Origin: Zerene cesonia
Lineage: Eukaryota; Arthropoda; Insecta; Lepidoptera; Pieridae
Direction: 5' to 3'
NCBI RefSeq assembly: GCF_012273895.1
Contig: NC_052130.1
Span: 1,612,001-1,676,000, forward strand
DNA length: 64,000 nt
Shown in pieces: positions 41,643 through 51,835 of this stretch (position 1 is the first letter of the stretch; each line of letters opens with the position of its first letter). The position numbers and the translations under genes were made by a program. Below the pieces are notes generated by a model that made no database searches, was not told the DNA's origin, and saw only the letters and a list, made by a program, of their open reading frames with translations.

Positions 41643-42810
41643 CACACCAAATAGAATTTACTACCATTACAGGATATTATCCTAATTCGACAGAGTTCTT
41701 TTATAAAAAAGGGAAACAAAACTAAAAAACTATTTCATACAAAAGAAACAAAACTTTGCTTATCATAGCTTATTTATAACAATAACACGAGAAAATACAT
41801 CTATCTCACAAGGCGACACAAAAAATACTCGTCAGCATAACTCGGCATGAAAATCGACCCACAAAACATACATGAAAAGTATCACATAATACTCCATTAA
41901 GGACTGAAATATTCGCTAACCCAAGAGCTATTCAGCATCTAACCTAAAAACTCGCTCCAACATTAAAAGCATGTCTAAAGTCGAAGTTAAACAAATTAGT
42001 CCGTGGTAATACTGGTGCGTTAAAAAGCAAAGTTGGCTATCGAGATGCAGCAGCTAGAAAAATGTCTGAAGAAAATGAACTTTCTTAAAAACTAAAAGTC
42101 GGACCTACGAAATTACTTCCCGCGGACACTGCAATAAAACTCTTTGGGGATGCTGTGGAGCTATAGAATGCGCTTGGAAGGTTAACACTTTTTGTTTCTG
42201 GTGACATTTTCGTATTCGCTATGCAGTTTTGTGCCTGGATTTAATTTAAAGTGCTTTATTGTACAGAAATAAATAAATATACCTTCTACAAAGCAATAAG
42301 TCATTAATATTTTAATGAAAAGGCGCCTTATTGCTACTCAGCAAATTTAATTACAAAATTTTAAATAACTGTATTTATGTATTCATCTAATATTATTATT
42401 TATATAAGAATATTATTATAACTGCATAGTTCATAATTTATTTTAGTTTAATTTACTTCAATTTGAACAGTGTTATTTCTTTAAGCTGCGTATATTTTTT
42501 TGGAGTTGGAATCTAGGACAAGTATGATAACTGTTAATTTTCTTTGACCACGCAGTCAAGGCCAATAATTAGAAATATTATAAGCAACGATAAGTTTTTT
42601 GTAAAATTCTTAAAGACTCTTTCTGTTTCTTATTCCATTAGGCTTTTTACTCGTTTACGGTACACCTACTGTTGTAAATTATTTGTATAAATACTACGTC
42701 GATTGAAGTATTGTATACACTTAGTGCTATCAACAGCATAAATGTTGTATAACATAGGCCCCAAAATAGCCCCTTGGCGAACTTCTTATGTCACAAGCCT
42801 ACGAAATAGC
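41643..42810 (-). pseudogene. Degraded LINE (RT core and C-terminus)
   Basis: Three clues read in order on the minus strand. At 42700-42810 is EVRQGAILGPMLYNIYAVD, the conserved RT block of non-LTR elements. Near 42060-42170 is CPREVIS.VRLLVFKK, like the LPREV..S...FK end of Jockey/CR1-type ORF2. A (TAAA)n-like tail follows at 41642. Stops and frameshifts are frequent. The middle is too decayed to follow, and the join between parts is inferred. Confidence 0.45.
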
Positions 42811-43298
42811 CATTTCTTTATAAGCATCAACCCTATAAAACGCTTTTCAAATATAATTCGTAGAGTAAGTCCAATAGTTGTAAACCCAGATTAGTTATCC
42901 ATTTAATATTAATGCATACCATCCGCCATTTGCCTGGCCTCACTACAAGGGTGGCTAGGATCGAGGGGGGCGGAGGGGGAGGGACGTAATTGGGACTTTT
43001 TCTTTGGACTTTAGCCTTTTGTTTTGCAAAGTGACTCTTTTCTTGTCTCGCCCCAATCGATTGACGCAAATGAAGTTCTTTCCACGAAATTGTAGCTTAA
43101 TTAAACTTTAAAAATTAATTAAAAATCTGTTTATTTCGAGGGAGAGCTGGTGAGGGATTGTGGAGAGATTTTTAATAGGTGGATTTTGAGAAATTGGAGT
43201 AAATCAATAGGAGTTTATGATAATTTTCTTAGTTTGTATGTTTTTTAGAGGTAATGTTTCATCACGTTGAGACGATTTGATTGAAATTTTATATGTAA
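42811..43298. other. Gene-free spacer with a G+C-rich patch
   Basis: 42930-43080 contains GGATCGAGGGGGGCGGAGGG and a pyrimidine/purine-skewed run. The 78-codon minus ORF (42833-43069) is proline-rich only because of this run. Confidence 0.4.
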
Positions 43299-43477
43299 CT
43301 AGCTGCACCCGGCAAACGCTGTTCTGCCTTACTCTGATCATTAAGGGGGATGAAAAATAGATGTTGGCCGATTCTCATACATACCGGATAAGCACAAAAA
43401 ATTTCATCAAAATCGCTCAAGCCGTTTCGGAGGAGTATGGCAACGAAAACTGTGACACGAGAATTTTATATATTAGA
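43299..43477 (-). mobile_element. Non-autonomous Helitron, family C
   Basis: 3' CTAGCTGCACCCGGCAAACG; 5' TTTTATATATTAGA. 179 bp, the same length as the copy at 35618-35796. Confidence 0.92.
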
Positions 43478-43592
43478 TTATATATTAGATAGATAATATA
43501 ATTAGATTATAGATTTAGCACTGAAGCCTGAATAATTATCACATTGAAATATATATGCAATTAAATCGATAAAGTATATATATATTAGGGTT

Positions 43593-43735
43593 AACAAGCT
43601 TCTACCCTTGCTTCGCTCAGGTTCAATTTATACATCTTAACATTCACGAATCCACCTGAAGACACAAAAATCATTCAAATCAGTCCAGCTGTTAAAGATC
43701 AGTTCAGTGAATGATCATAAAAATAAATACAAATC
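43593..43735 (-). mobile_element. Helitron 3'-part fragment
   Basis: GCTTCTACCCTTGCTTCGCT then AATCATTCAAATCAGTCCAG. The layout is Helitron-like, with a 3' end containing TTGCTTCGCTCAGG, but the CTAG terminus is mutated. Confidence 0.5.
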
Positions 43736-43980
43736 GCTCAAGCTTGCTTGACGGTTTGCGCAAGCCCCGCGACCGTGTAGGCGCAACAGTAAATGCATCA
43801 TTACAGTAAACATCAAACTTATAAAGCTTTATCAGATAACGATAACAGTCAAGTGCAGCTATGTTGCAGTTTTGTAAACCCCGAAATGCATGAGCAATTT
43901 AAAATAAACCGTGTGGCCGTGGCTTTAGTTTTTGTTGGATATTTGAATATATCTATACTAGTTTTATTGTTGTTATTTTA
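43736..43980. other. Gene-free spacer
   Basis: A G+C-richer patch (GCAAGCCCCGCGACCGTGTA) at 43760-43780. The 91-codon ORF (43793-44068) runs into element K and has no domain. Confidence 0.4.
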
Positions 43981-44308
43981 TTGTGGGAGTCGAGGACGCT
44001 TCGGCACGAATTGGGCCAGCTCGCACCGGGGAAGTACCACACCCCCACAGAAAACCGGCGTGAAATAGTGGCATGCCACTGTGTTTCGTACGGTGGGTGG
44101 GGGAGCCGAAGGCCCGTTTCCTTTTCCTCACCCGTCCTAGTCCATTCCTTCTTTCCAGTCGTTAATCCTTTCCTTTTCCCTTACCCCATAAAAGCGGGCA
44201 GCGCATTCACAGCAGATTCACTACCTTTGCGAATGTTTATGGGCGGTGGTGATCGCTTACCATCAGGCGAACCACCAGTTCAGCTGCCCACTATGACATA
44301 AAAAAAAT
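43981..44308 (+). mobile_element. Element K, longest copy
   Basis: 5' TTGTGGGAGTCGAGGACGCT, GGGGAAGTACCACACCCCCA, CGGCGTGAAATAGTGGCATG, a pyrimidine block, GGTGGTGATCGCTTACCATC, and 3' CACTATGACATAAAAAAAA. It is the best reference copy here. An ORF of 106 codons (43981-44301) covers almost all of it and ends at the same stop as the ORF in the 10203 copy. Coding status is unproven, since both ORFs may only reflect common descent. Confidence 0.75.
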
Positions 44309-44317
44309 AATAATAAT

Positions 44318-44475
44318 ACGAGTACTATACAGCTGAAGAGTTTGTTTGATTGAACGCGCTAACCTCAGGAACTGCTTATCCGATTTTAAAAATTCTTTCG
44401 GTGTTAGATAGCCATTATTAAGGAAAGTTTTTAGCCTATATAGCATCACTTACTACGGGGGTATACCCGCGGGGC
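44318..44475 (+). mobile_element. Degraded Helitron, family E
   Basis: ACAGCTGAAGAGTTTGTTTG, GCGCTAACCTCAGGAACTGC and AGCCTATATAGCATCAC occur in order, ending near ACCCGCGGGGCATTTG without CTAG. It directly follows element K. Confidence 0.6.
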
Positions 44476-44885
44476 ATTTGATTAAAATATACTTATGAGT
44501 TTTATGTCTTTTTAGAAATACCTTAAAATAGGTTAAAAGTTTTCTAAAAAGCAGTTGTATCTACTTTATCTAATTTATATAAGTCTTAGCAATATCCTAT
44601 TTTACAATGTCCTAGCTTCTTAAAAATTGAATTACTGATGAATTAAAAGAATCAAAAAAGGTCTTAAACATTGTTTAGGTAAACTTATTAATAAGTTTAC
44701 GTTATTCGCTTCAAAATTATCGAAAAACATTATTTCTTACAAGCCTCATGATGTATTTTTTATGTTACTTTTTTTGGGTTTGTTACCTTCGATCTTTCGA
44801 CCTGACGTACTTTTTTATAAATTGATGTCTGCCATATAGTCCCGTTATAATAAAAGAAAAGAAGACGTTTATTTCTGCAAAATAA
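44476..44885. other. Gene-free A+T-rich spacer
   Basis: Nothing recognised. Confidence 0.45.
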
Positions 44886-45058
44886 CTAGCTGACCCGGCA
44901 AACAGTGTTCTGCCTTACTCTTATCATTTAGGGGTTTAAAAAATAGATCTTGCCTGATTCTCACACCTACCCGATATGCACATAAAATTTCATGAGAATC
45001 ATTCCAGCCGTTTTAGAAGAGTATGGTTACTAACATTGTGACATAGGAATTTTAGAAT
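44886..45058 (-). mobile_element. Helitron, family C, diverged
   Basis: 3' CTAGCTGACCCGGCAAACAG, body GGGTTTAAAAAATAGATCTT, and eroded 5' end GAATTTTAGAATAT. Family A starts 4 bp later. Confidence 0.82.
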
Positions 45059-45061
45059 ATA

Positions 45062-45258
45062 CCAGCTGCGCCCCGCGGCTTCACCCGCGTAAGTCCGTGT
45101 CCCGTAGGAATATCGGGATAAAAAGTTGCCTATATGTTATTCCAGTTATCCAGCTGTCTACGTACCAAATTTCATTGCAATCGGTTAAGTAGTTTTTACG
45201 TGAAAGAGCAACAAACACACACACATTTCAAACTTTCGCATTTATAATATTAGTACGA
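45062..45258 (-). mobile_element. Non-autonomous Helitron, family A
   Basis: 3' CCAGCTGCGCCCCGCGGCTT (CCAG for CTAG); 5' TATAATATTAGTACGA followed by two GGATA units. Back to back with the family C copy. Confidence 0.9.
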
Positions 45259-45394
45259 TAGGATAGGATGATTTTAGGACAGTTTGTACTCAACTAAAAT
45301 TGTAGTTACAATATTACATTGATAAAAAGCTTAGTTGTTTGCTTTGCGTTGATAAGCGTCAGGTCGAGCTGCAAGGTTGTACCGTTGTACTTGC
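45259..45394. other. Gene-free spacer
   Basis: The 67-codon ORF (45319-45522) runs into repeat S and is not a gene. Confidence 0.4.
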
Positions 45395-45590
45395 TGTTTC
45401 AACCGACTTCGAAAAGGAGGAATATATTAGCAACTTTAAGTATTATGTGTTTATGTATATCGTTTTGCTGGATGAAACGATATTGTTGTGATATATTTTC
45501 ATTTGAAAGCTATTTACATTAACATTTTTACATTAACATTCACTAGTATCGCCCATGTGGTTTAAAAGAAATTTGGTCTGTCTCTGATAA
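45395..45590 (+). repeat. Dispersed repeat (S)
   Basis: TTTCAACCGACTTCGAAAAG then CGTTTTGCTGGATGAAACG, CATTTGAAAGC and ACTAGTATCGCCCATGTGG, parallel to 35841-36005 but diverged. Confidence 0.6.
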
Positions 45591-46184
45591 TTTGTAGGCA
45601 GTTTAGTTTCTTGCAAATCTAAATGCAAGTAGTATAGATACTTCTAATAATTATTACATCTCAAAAAAGTAAAATTTTCTCTGCTAATTAATAACTTACT
45701 TGTATAGACTTCATGGCTTCTAAAGACTCAGAATATGTTATGATGTGTCTTTCTCAAAGTTATTGTAATTTATAAGACCTCTTTTGTGGGCATCCACTTT
45801 GATTCATAATTTCATTATTATTTTATCCTATCCCTTCATATTAACAGCAAATAACGGGTTGGCATTTCCCAAAACTCCAATCATAACAAGTTCAGACATT
45901 TCATTAATGAAATAACAGACAGACAGACCTATAAACCCATTTGTATGAGTGTCGGGTTTCCAATAGAAATTCATACAATTTAGAAAATAATTGGAGCGTG
46001 TACTGTCGCCAAACTAGCTGGCTTCTGTACGTACAGTCACGAACAAATGTGCTTTTCTCGTTTTTATTATAATTTTTTACAATTTTAACAAACTTTGTAT
46101 TTTGTTATCAGTAAAATGTTAACGGCTTATGAAGTGTAAACTGCAAATTAAAACACGTTTCGTCAAATTGAAATTTTATTATTA
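45591..46184. other. Gene-free spacer
   Basis: A+T-rich unique sequence. No gene. Confidence 0.45.
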
Positions 46185-46385
46185 TCGAACTAATATTATA
46201 AATGCGAAAGTTTGTAAGGATGTGTGTGTGTTTGTTGCTCTTTCAAGCAAAAACTACTGAACCGATTGCGATGAAATTTTGGTACGTAGACAGCTGGACA
46301 ACTGGAATGACATATAGGCAACTTTTTATCCCGATATTCCTACGGGATACGGATTTACGCGGGTGAAACCGCGGGGCGCAGCTAG
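46185..46385 (+). mobile_element. Non-autonomous Helitron, family A
   Basis: Complete: 5' TCGAACTAATATTATAAATG, 3' GGTGAAACCGCGGGGCGCAG then CTAG at 46382-46385. The cleanest plus-strand copy of the family in this window. Confidence 0.93.
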
Positions 46386-47218
46386 TTAGTTATAAATAAA
46401 TTGATAGCATTAATGGGGTTTTTTATACACAGTGTAAAATGAAATGCATTATAAAGACACCACAAATCCACCTTAATGCAGACAATGACTCATAAAAAAA
46501 TTTTAATGCTAAAATTATGCACAATTAAAAAAAACTATTATATTTGTGTCCATCTTTATAATATCATACTATACTTTTTAATGTCACCTGTAACAGTTCT
46601 CCAAACAAATGTACATTCTACAGAATCTGATGTTATTACAACAAATTAAATAATTCGTCATCCAATAAGCTGCACGGCGGTATTGAGTATATAACCTCTA
46701 CCTAAAACGCTGCGCCAATTCCTTAGAAGCCTTCGAACGACTAGCAATGACCCAGTCATAGCATGTCTCGACTCAATCTGGCAACATAGAATCGACGATT
46801 CAAATATGTTGTATAATCTGCGGTTTGACATTCACGTTTTGGCGGGAATTGTTTTTGTTGGAATTTGTTGAAATGTCATTTGTTTTTAAATATTATAATG
46901 ACTGAAATTTTTCTGCTCTATGTAATGCATTAATAATATTTATTACAAGTTAGTTTTTCACCAAGGTAGTCAAAGCCAGGAGTTTTCAGTAAAAAAAACT
47001 GTGTGTCCCTTCTTATAACTCTAAGTTAAAACTATTTTGGTTCGAAATTACTTCCATATCGCACTGCTTTATATATCAGCCGTGATAAGTGATTATTTTT
47101 ATATTTAGAACAGCGCAATTTTGAGTGTTATTACCATAACCTTGAATTTAACGAAAAGTTGTACAACAATTATTAAATACTACAGAAATAAAACACATAT
47201 ACATCATCTAACGTTTTT
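46386..47218. other. Gene-free sequence with an E2F-type site
   Basis: 46670-46870 is G+C-richer and contains TTTTGGCGGGAA (46837-46848), a classical E2F-type sequence. Otherwise A+T-rich. Confidence 0.42.
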
Positions 47219-47309
47219 GCCATTTTAAATGTCTCTTGCAATTTAAAATCCGCGAGCGTTTGTCAACAAACGGTTGAACTAGCAATTTCAATACAGCGCC
47301 ATCTAGTGA
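47219..47309 (-). promoter_or_regulatory. CTCF-like site with nearby Pho/YY1-like site
   Basis: On the minus strand TCACTAGATGGCGC (47296-47309) matches the CTCF core CCASYAGRKGGCRS at all but the first base. A Pho/YY1-like GCCATTTT lies 70 bp upstream at 47219-47226. The CTCF core is known from vertebrates and Drosophila. Binding in this species is inferred. Confidence 0.4.
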
Positions 47310-48270
47310 GCGGAACATGAAAATCGCTCTTACGCCTATGCTAATTACCTTGGCGTAGTATAACAGTTCATTGGTTCAAATCCCGAGCCTAGCAAGCGTG
47401 TTTAATTCAAACATGTTTGATCATTCCGTTAGCTACACTGATTACAGGAGGTTTTTGTTCAGTCATGGTTCAAATCGCGTTAATAGATAATCACTAAACG
47501 TAGGGTGAATTTATTGTTTTTTTTTTTTTAATCTGATGATGTCTTTAGTCTGTGGCGTTTGCTGTTTAATCTATTATATTCTTTGTCTATGCATCGTGGG
47601 CTCGATAAATAGAAAAAGAAGTTTTAATTTTATTATAATACCGTGTGTTACGTATTTGTTCAGTAATTCTTAGAATCGTTTTAGCGGTTAAGGATGATTT
47701 TCGAGAATTTACTGTCGTATTCTAAATTCAAATTTGATTTTTTTAATTTTAAATAAATGAACGGAAATTAGTAGAATTCTTTTAAATTGTAATTTAAAAT
47801 TCTTTGCATATTTAAAGAGCCTGCTGCATTTGCAATATGCTATAAAAAGAATTGCATGTAAAATAGCATATTTTATCTCATACGATTTTAATTAAGGTTC
47901 CATTTTGTAAAATGCCCTCTTTTTTTGGTAAAATAATATAATGTAATGAAAAATTACTGTTCAAAGCTACATTCAAATGAAAACCAATGTGATTTATAGA
48001 TATCTTAATTTTTTTGGATTAGGACATCTAGATGGGGAAAATCATAGAAAAACCTAGGCATTAATCAATTCGAATAATAATACGAAATGCCCTTTACAAG
48101 GTAAACATAAATTTCAACATGTTTACGCGAATTATCAACAGTTTTCCTTGTTAATAGGGTTACAAATTGTAAATACTTCCAACACGTAAGTAGGTATTAT
48201 TTTATTTCCTTGTGCGCCATTTTGTTATTGAAATTGAGCTAATTTTTTTTTTCATAGTATTTATTATATG
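47310..48270. other. Gene-free sequence with a truncated tRNA-like piece
   Basis: TGGCGTAGTATAA (47351-47363) and GGTTCAAATCC (47373-47383) resemble A and B boxes but are only about 10 bp apart, so the anticodon region is gone. The rest is A+T-rich. GCCATTTT at 48216-48223. Confidence 0.35.
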
Positions 48271-48427
48271 CTAGCGATATGCCTTGGCTTCGCCCGTAGT
48301 ACATATATAGCCTTTCTTAATAAATGGGCTATCTAACACTGAAAGAATTGTTAAAATCGCACCAGTAGTTCCTGAGATTAGTGCGTTCAAACAAACAAAC
48401 TCTTCAGCTTTATAATGTTAGTATAGA
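48271..48427 (-). mobile_element. Helitron, family E
   Basis: 3' CTAGCGATATGCCTTGGCTT, body CCAGTAGTTCCTGAGATTAG, 5' TATAATGTTAGTATAGA. Confidence 0.8.
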
Positions 48428-49278
48428 TAATGAAGTATAATATTTTAAACATATAAATATTAACTTTGAGGTCTTTGGAGACATTTTTGTCTTTATTATT
48501 AAATTTTATTCGCACCACATTGAGCTTTCGTTTGTAACACGAATTCGTGTTTGTTTGTTTGGCTTTCTTTAACGTCGAAATAGTAATTAGGTTTTTTATC
48601 TCAATTTTATAAAGAGAAACGTATTTATATTAAATTTAATATCACAAGAAAAAAGTGATAAAATAAGTCACAGATTAATTTTAAAGGACACATTTAAGCG
48701 TCACCACAATAATAATTTTCACAAATATTTAATGATAACTCTTGCTCAAATAAGGAAATGCAATTGTCTAGATTTCAAACCTTGGATGGGTCTAGAATAA
48801 TAGATTTCGTATACATTTACCTTAGGCATTTATTTCCTTTGGTTTTATTTAGAATATTGATTAGCATGCTAGGTTATAAGCCGTTGTTTTAGGTATCATT
48901 TAATGCTAACCTAATCTTTATTTCCTGAATAACTAATAATAATATATGACCTTAGTTTTCCTGTTAGCGGTCCAAGGTAAATATTAGGAGAATACAAACT
49001 AGGCTAGTGTTTATTGCATTTTTATTAACACGCTTTTATAATTCATCTGTATGTTTGTATGTAACTGACTCGTTAAAATTTCGACTTTAAATGCACATAT
49101 TCAATTGGAACTTTGTAGACTTATCAAGGATCAGTGACTAGAAGTGATTAGAATGGGCAGCATCACATTTTTTTTACGTAGATCTCTGTATAAAAGCCAT
49201 CGGCTCTTACACAGTGATATTTGTTGATTCTATCATTAAAGCGCGTTAGTTTTTTAAACTTAGGTATTAAGTACTATC
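48428..49278. other. Gene-free spacer
   Basis: A+T-rich unique sequence. No gene or element recognised. Confidence 0.45.
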
Positions 49279-49455
49279 CCGTAAGTCCGTAACCCGTAGG
49301 AATATCGGGATAAAAAGTTGTCTATATGTTATTCCAGTTGTCCAGCTGTCTAAGTACCAAATTTCATTGCAATCGGTTCAGTAGTTTTTGCGTGAAAGAG
49401 CAACAAACACATATACATCCTTACAAACTTTCGCATTTATTATATTTTAGTAGGA
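49279..49455 (-). mobile_element. Helitron A lacking its 3' hairpin
   Basis: Starts at CCCGTAAGTCCGTAACCCGT and runs to the 5' end TTTTAGTAGGA. The terminal hairpin and CTAG are missing at the same place as in 6150-6315 and 40714-40887. Confidence 0.87.
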
Positions 49456-49734
49456 TAGGATTATTTTAGAAATAAGATTGATGCTGTTAATAATGATGAT
49501 TGAATGTTAATGATATTTGATTTTTTGTAAAAAGCCAGTGAACTGTTGTTGGTGAAATTTTGTGCGAACTTATAGCTCAAGTTATTAAGTCAAACATAGG
49601 CTACTTTGAATTGATTTCAGCGATCTGTGAACTGAAACTGAAGTATACTGGCAAACATATATTTTTATATTGAGTTTCATTTCACAGACGAACCTGCTGA
49701 TAAAGTACCTATATATCTGTAGTTTATCTGTTAT
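49456..49734. other. Gene-free spacer
   Basis: A+T-rich. Nothing recognised. Confidence 0.45.
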
Positions 49735-49854
49735 TCTGTTACAAAATATCCCTGCTAAATATCATCAAAATTCGCCCGCGGTTTTTACTTGAAAGAGTGA
49801 CAAACATACTTTCATACATCCTTATAAATTATAACGCTTATAATAATATTAGGA
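49735..49854 (-). mobile_element. Helitron fragment, family G-like
   Basis: AAAATTCGCCCGCGGTTTTT, ACTTGAAAGAGTGACAAACA, ATACATCC and AATAATATTAGGA. The internal order is abnormal, so it may be a rearranged copy. Confidence 0.5.
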
Positions 49855-49923
49855 TAAGTTTCCTAATAAGACCAGTTTATAGAATACTCGCTGTTAAACT
49901 ATATATAATATATATATGTAGTT

Positions 49924-50090
49924 GTAATACCCGGGTAAAAAGTAGCCTATGTGCTTATCCAGACTATAATCTATCTCTGCACCAAATTTATAGAGATGAG
50001 ATACGCTGTTTTCGAGTGAAAGAGTAACTACTTACAACATACATCCATCCATACATACAAAATTACGCATTAATAATATCAGTGGAATAA
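49924..50090 (-). mobile_element. Helitron, family G, 3'-truncated
   Basis: ACCCGGGTAAAAAGTAGCCT, ATGTGCTTATCCAGACTATA, CGAGTGAAAGAGTAACTAC and ATAATATCAGTGGA. Very similar to 53813-54000. Confidence 0.72.
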
Positions 50091-51629
50091 GTTACTAAAA
50101 GAGGTTTTTTAGAATAAATACTGAAATAATACAATGTAAAAAGACAAGTACATAACAGTGATGTGACTCCAAACAGTGATAAGCTGAAATTACTCACAAT
50201 ATAAAGCAATAATACATTTTATTAGGGTATATACTTATCGCGGGCTTAGGATACACGAGTTAGGTTTATACTGATTACCCTAAATACCTATTTATATGAT
50301 ATGCGATATCACAGTACTCAAATGGTTTTTAACAAATTTATTGCTGTTGATATGAATGATGTGTTTGTAAAACGCCCGTTTGTTGTGAAATCGGAGTTTT
50401 TATGAAAGCATATAACACTAGTTTTTACCCCGTCGTTGCGCGTGTTTAAATTTTGTCGCGGGTTAGCCTTTAATTGTATAAATTTGTATTTTTCGTTGTC
50501 GCTTCGAAAAGTTGTGCATTGCAATATAAAAATGTAATTGAAGTATACAAATTTTTTATTAAGGCACATTCATTAGATAATTTTAAAAATATCACAGCGC
50601 TTCAATTTCCAACTTTCGTAATTTCAATTACATTATAATAATAAAAAATAATATTAAAAATAGATTGAATTTCCTAAGTTTTAACGTAACTCCCCCATAA
50701 TCTTCAACTTTATTGCTATTAAAGATTTCATTAAATTCACACACGTACTCTGTAAATAATCGAGCGTTTTGCATAGAGTCTAGAATTTTCTTAATATCAC
50801 ATACGGCCTTTCTCCACGGGACCTCAGACTGGTTCCAGCGGATACAGGTGTATGAAATAATTATCGTATCTCTAGAATACGAACTTATGCGATATCCAAT
50901 CAGTTTCTAATGAAATAAATAAAAATCGATAATTAGATGGGAAAGGATGCTGTTGATGGACTTGGAGCATGAAATGTTGTTTTTTTTTTTGTTAGTACGT
51001 CATTTGAAAATGAATATTTTTAAGTTCACTCTTAGTGCTTTAATTATTTGTAACAAAAAAACTGAAACGTCTTCTAATTGTCATGACTGAGCCAAATTTT
51101 AATGGAGGCATCAGCTTTCGTTTAAAAATCGGTTCACTGGTCCAAAATTTGAGGTGATAAATTAATAAAAAATGGGGTCGAATTAAGAATACTCCTCTTT
51201 TTTTAAAGTTAGTCAATAACAGATGAATTTTTATGATGTACCTAATAATAATTGATAAAAATATCAAATAATCAAAGGTATATAGGAAATCGTAAAAAAC
51301 TCTGAAATAAATCAACTGTTAATCACCTCTGCTAGATAATGAAGATTCAGTCACAGTCTAGACTCAACTGAACTAGTCCATAGATTTCAGTAGTTGTCTA
51401 ACAGACCAACAAACACACAATAGAACATCGTTAAAACTGTTTACGCTGACGAAATTGTCGTCACAACGACATGACAATCCATCAAAGTCCAAAGTCCGTT
51501 TTGCTGACGTCCTCAAATCTAGACTTTAATAGAAAATGTCCATCTAGCAATGATATTAATCGATACGCAGTTTTTGTGAAATTTATACTTAATACTAGCA
51601 TTATATATATATACATTTTCGGTTCAGCC
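50091..51629. other. Gene-free A+T-rich block
   Basis: ORFs at 50318-50569, 50713-50910 and 51040-51315 show no domain or signal. No transposon is recognised, although TAGTTTTTACCCCGTCGTTG near 50420 faintly resembles a Helitron 3' end. Confidence 0.42.
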
Positions 51630-51835
51630 GTTTTTATGTAATAGCGGGCAACTGAGCTGGTGGTTCGCCTGATGGTAAGCGATCACCACCATGAACATAT
51701 GTATGGGGTAGTGCTTCTGCGATTGCGCTGCCGCTTTAAGGGTAAGGGATAAGGAACGGATCGACGAGTGGAAAAAGGAATAGACTGGAATGGGTGAGGA
51801 AAAGGGAACGAGAGAGGAAGAGAGAATATAAAACC
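51630..51835 (-). mobile_element. Element K, 5'-truncated
   Basis: Reverse tail TTTTTATGTAATAGCGGGCA, GGTTCGCCTGATGGTAAGCG, ATTGCGCTGCCGCTTTAAGG, then GGAATGGGTGAGGAAAAGG in diverged form. It ends before the 5' region. The 79-codon ORF here is repeat-derived. Confidence 0.7.

Noticed and set aside
43981..44301. 106-codon plus-strand ORF as a host gene
   Set aside because: It is element K, present in at least six other pieces in this window.
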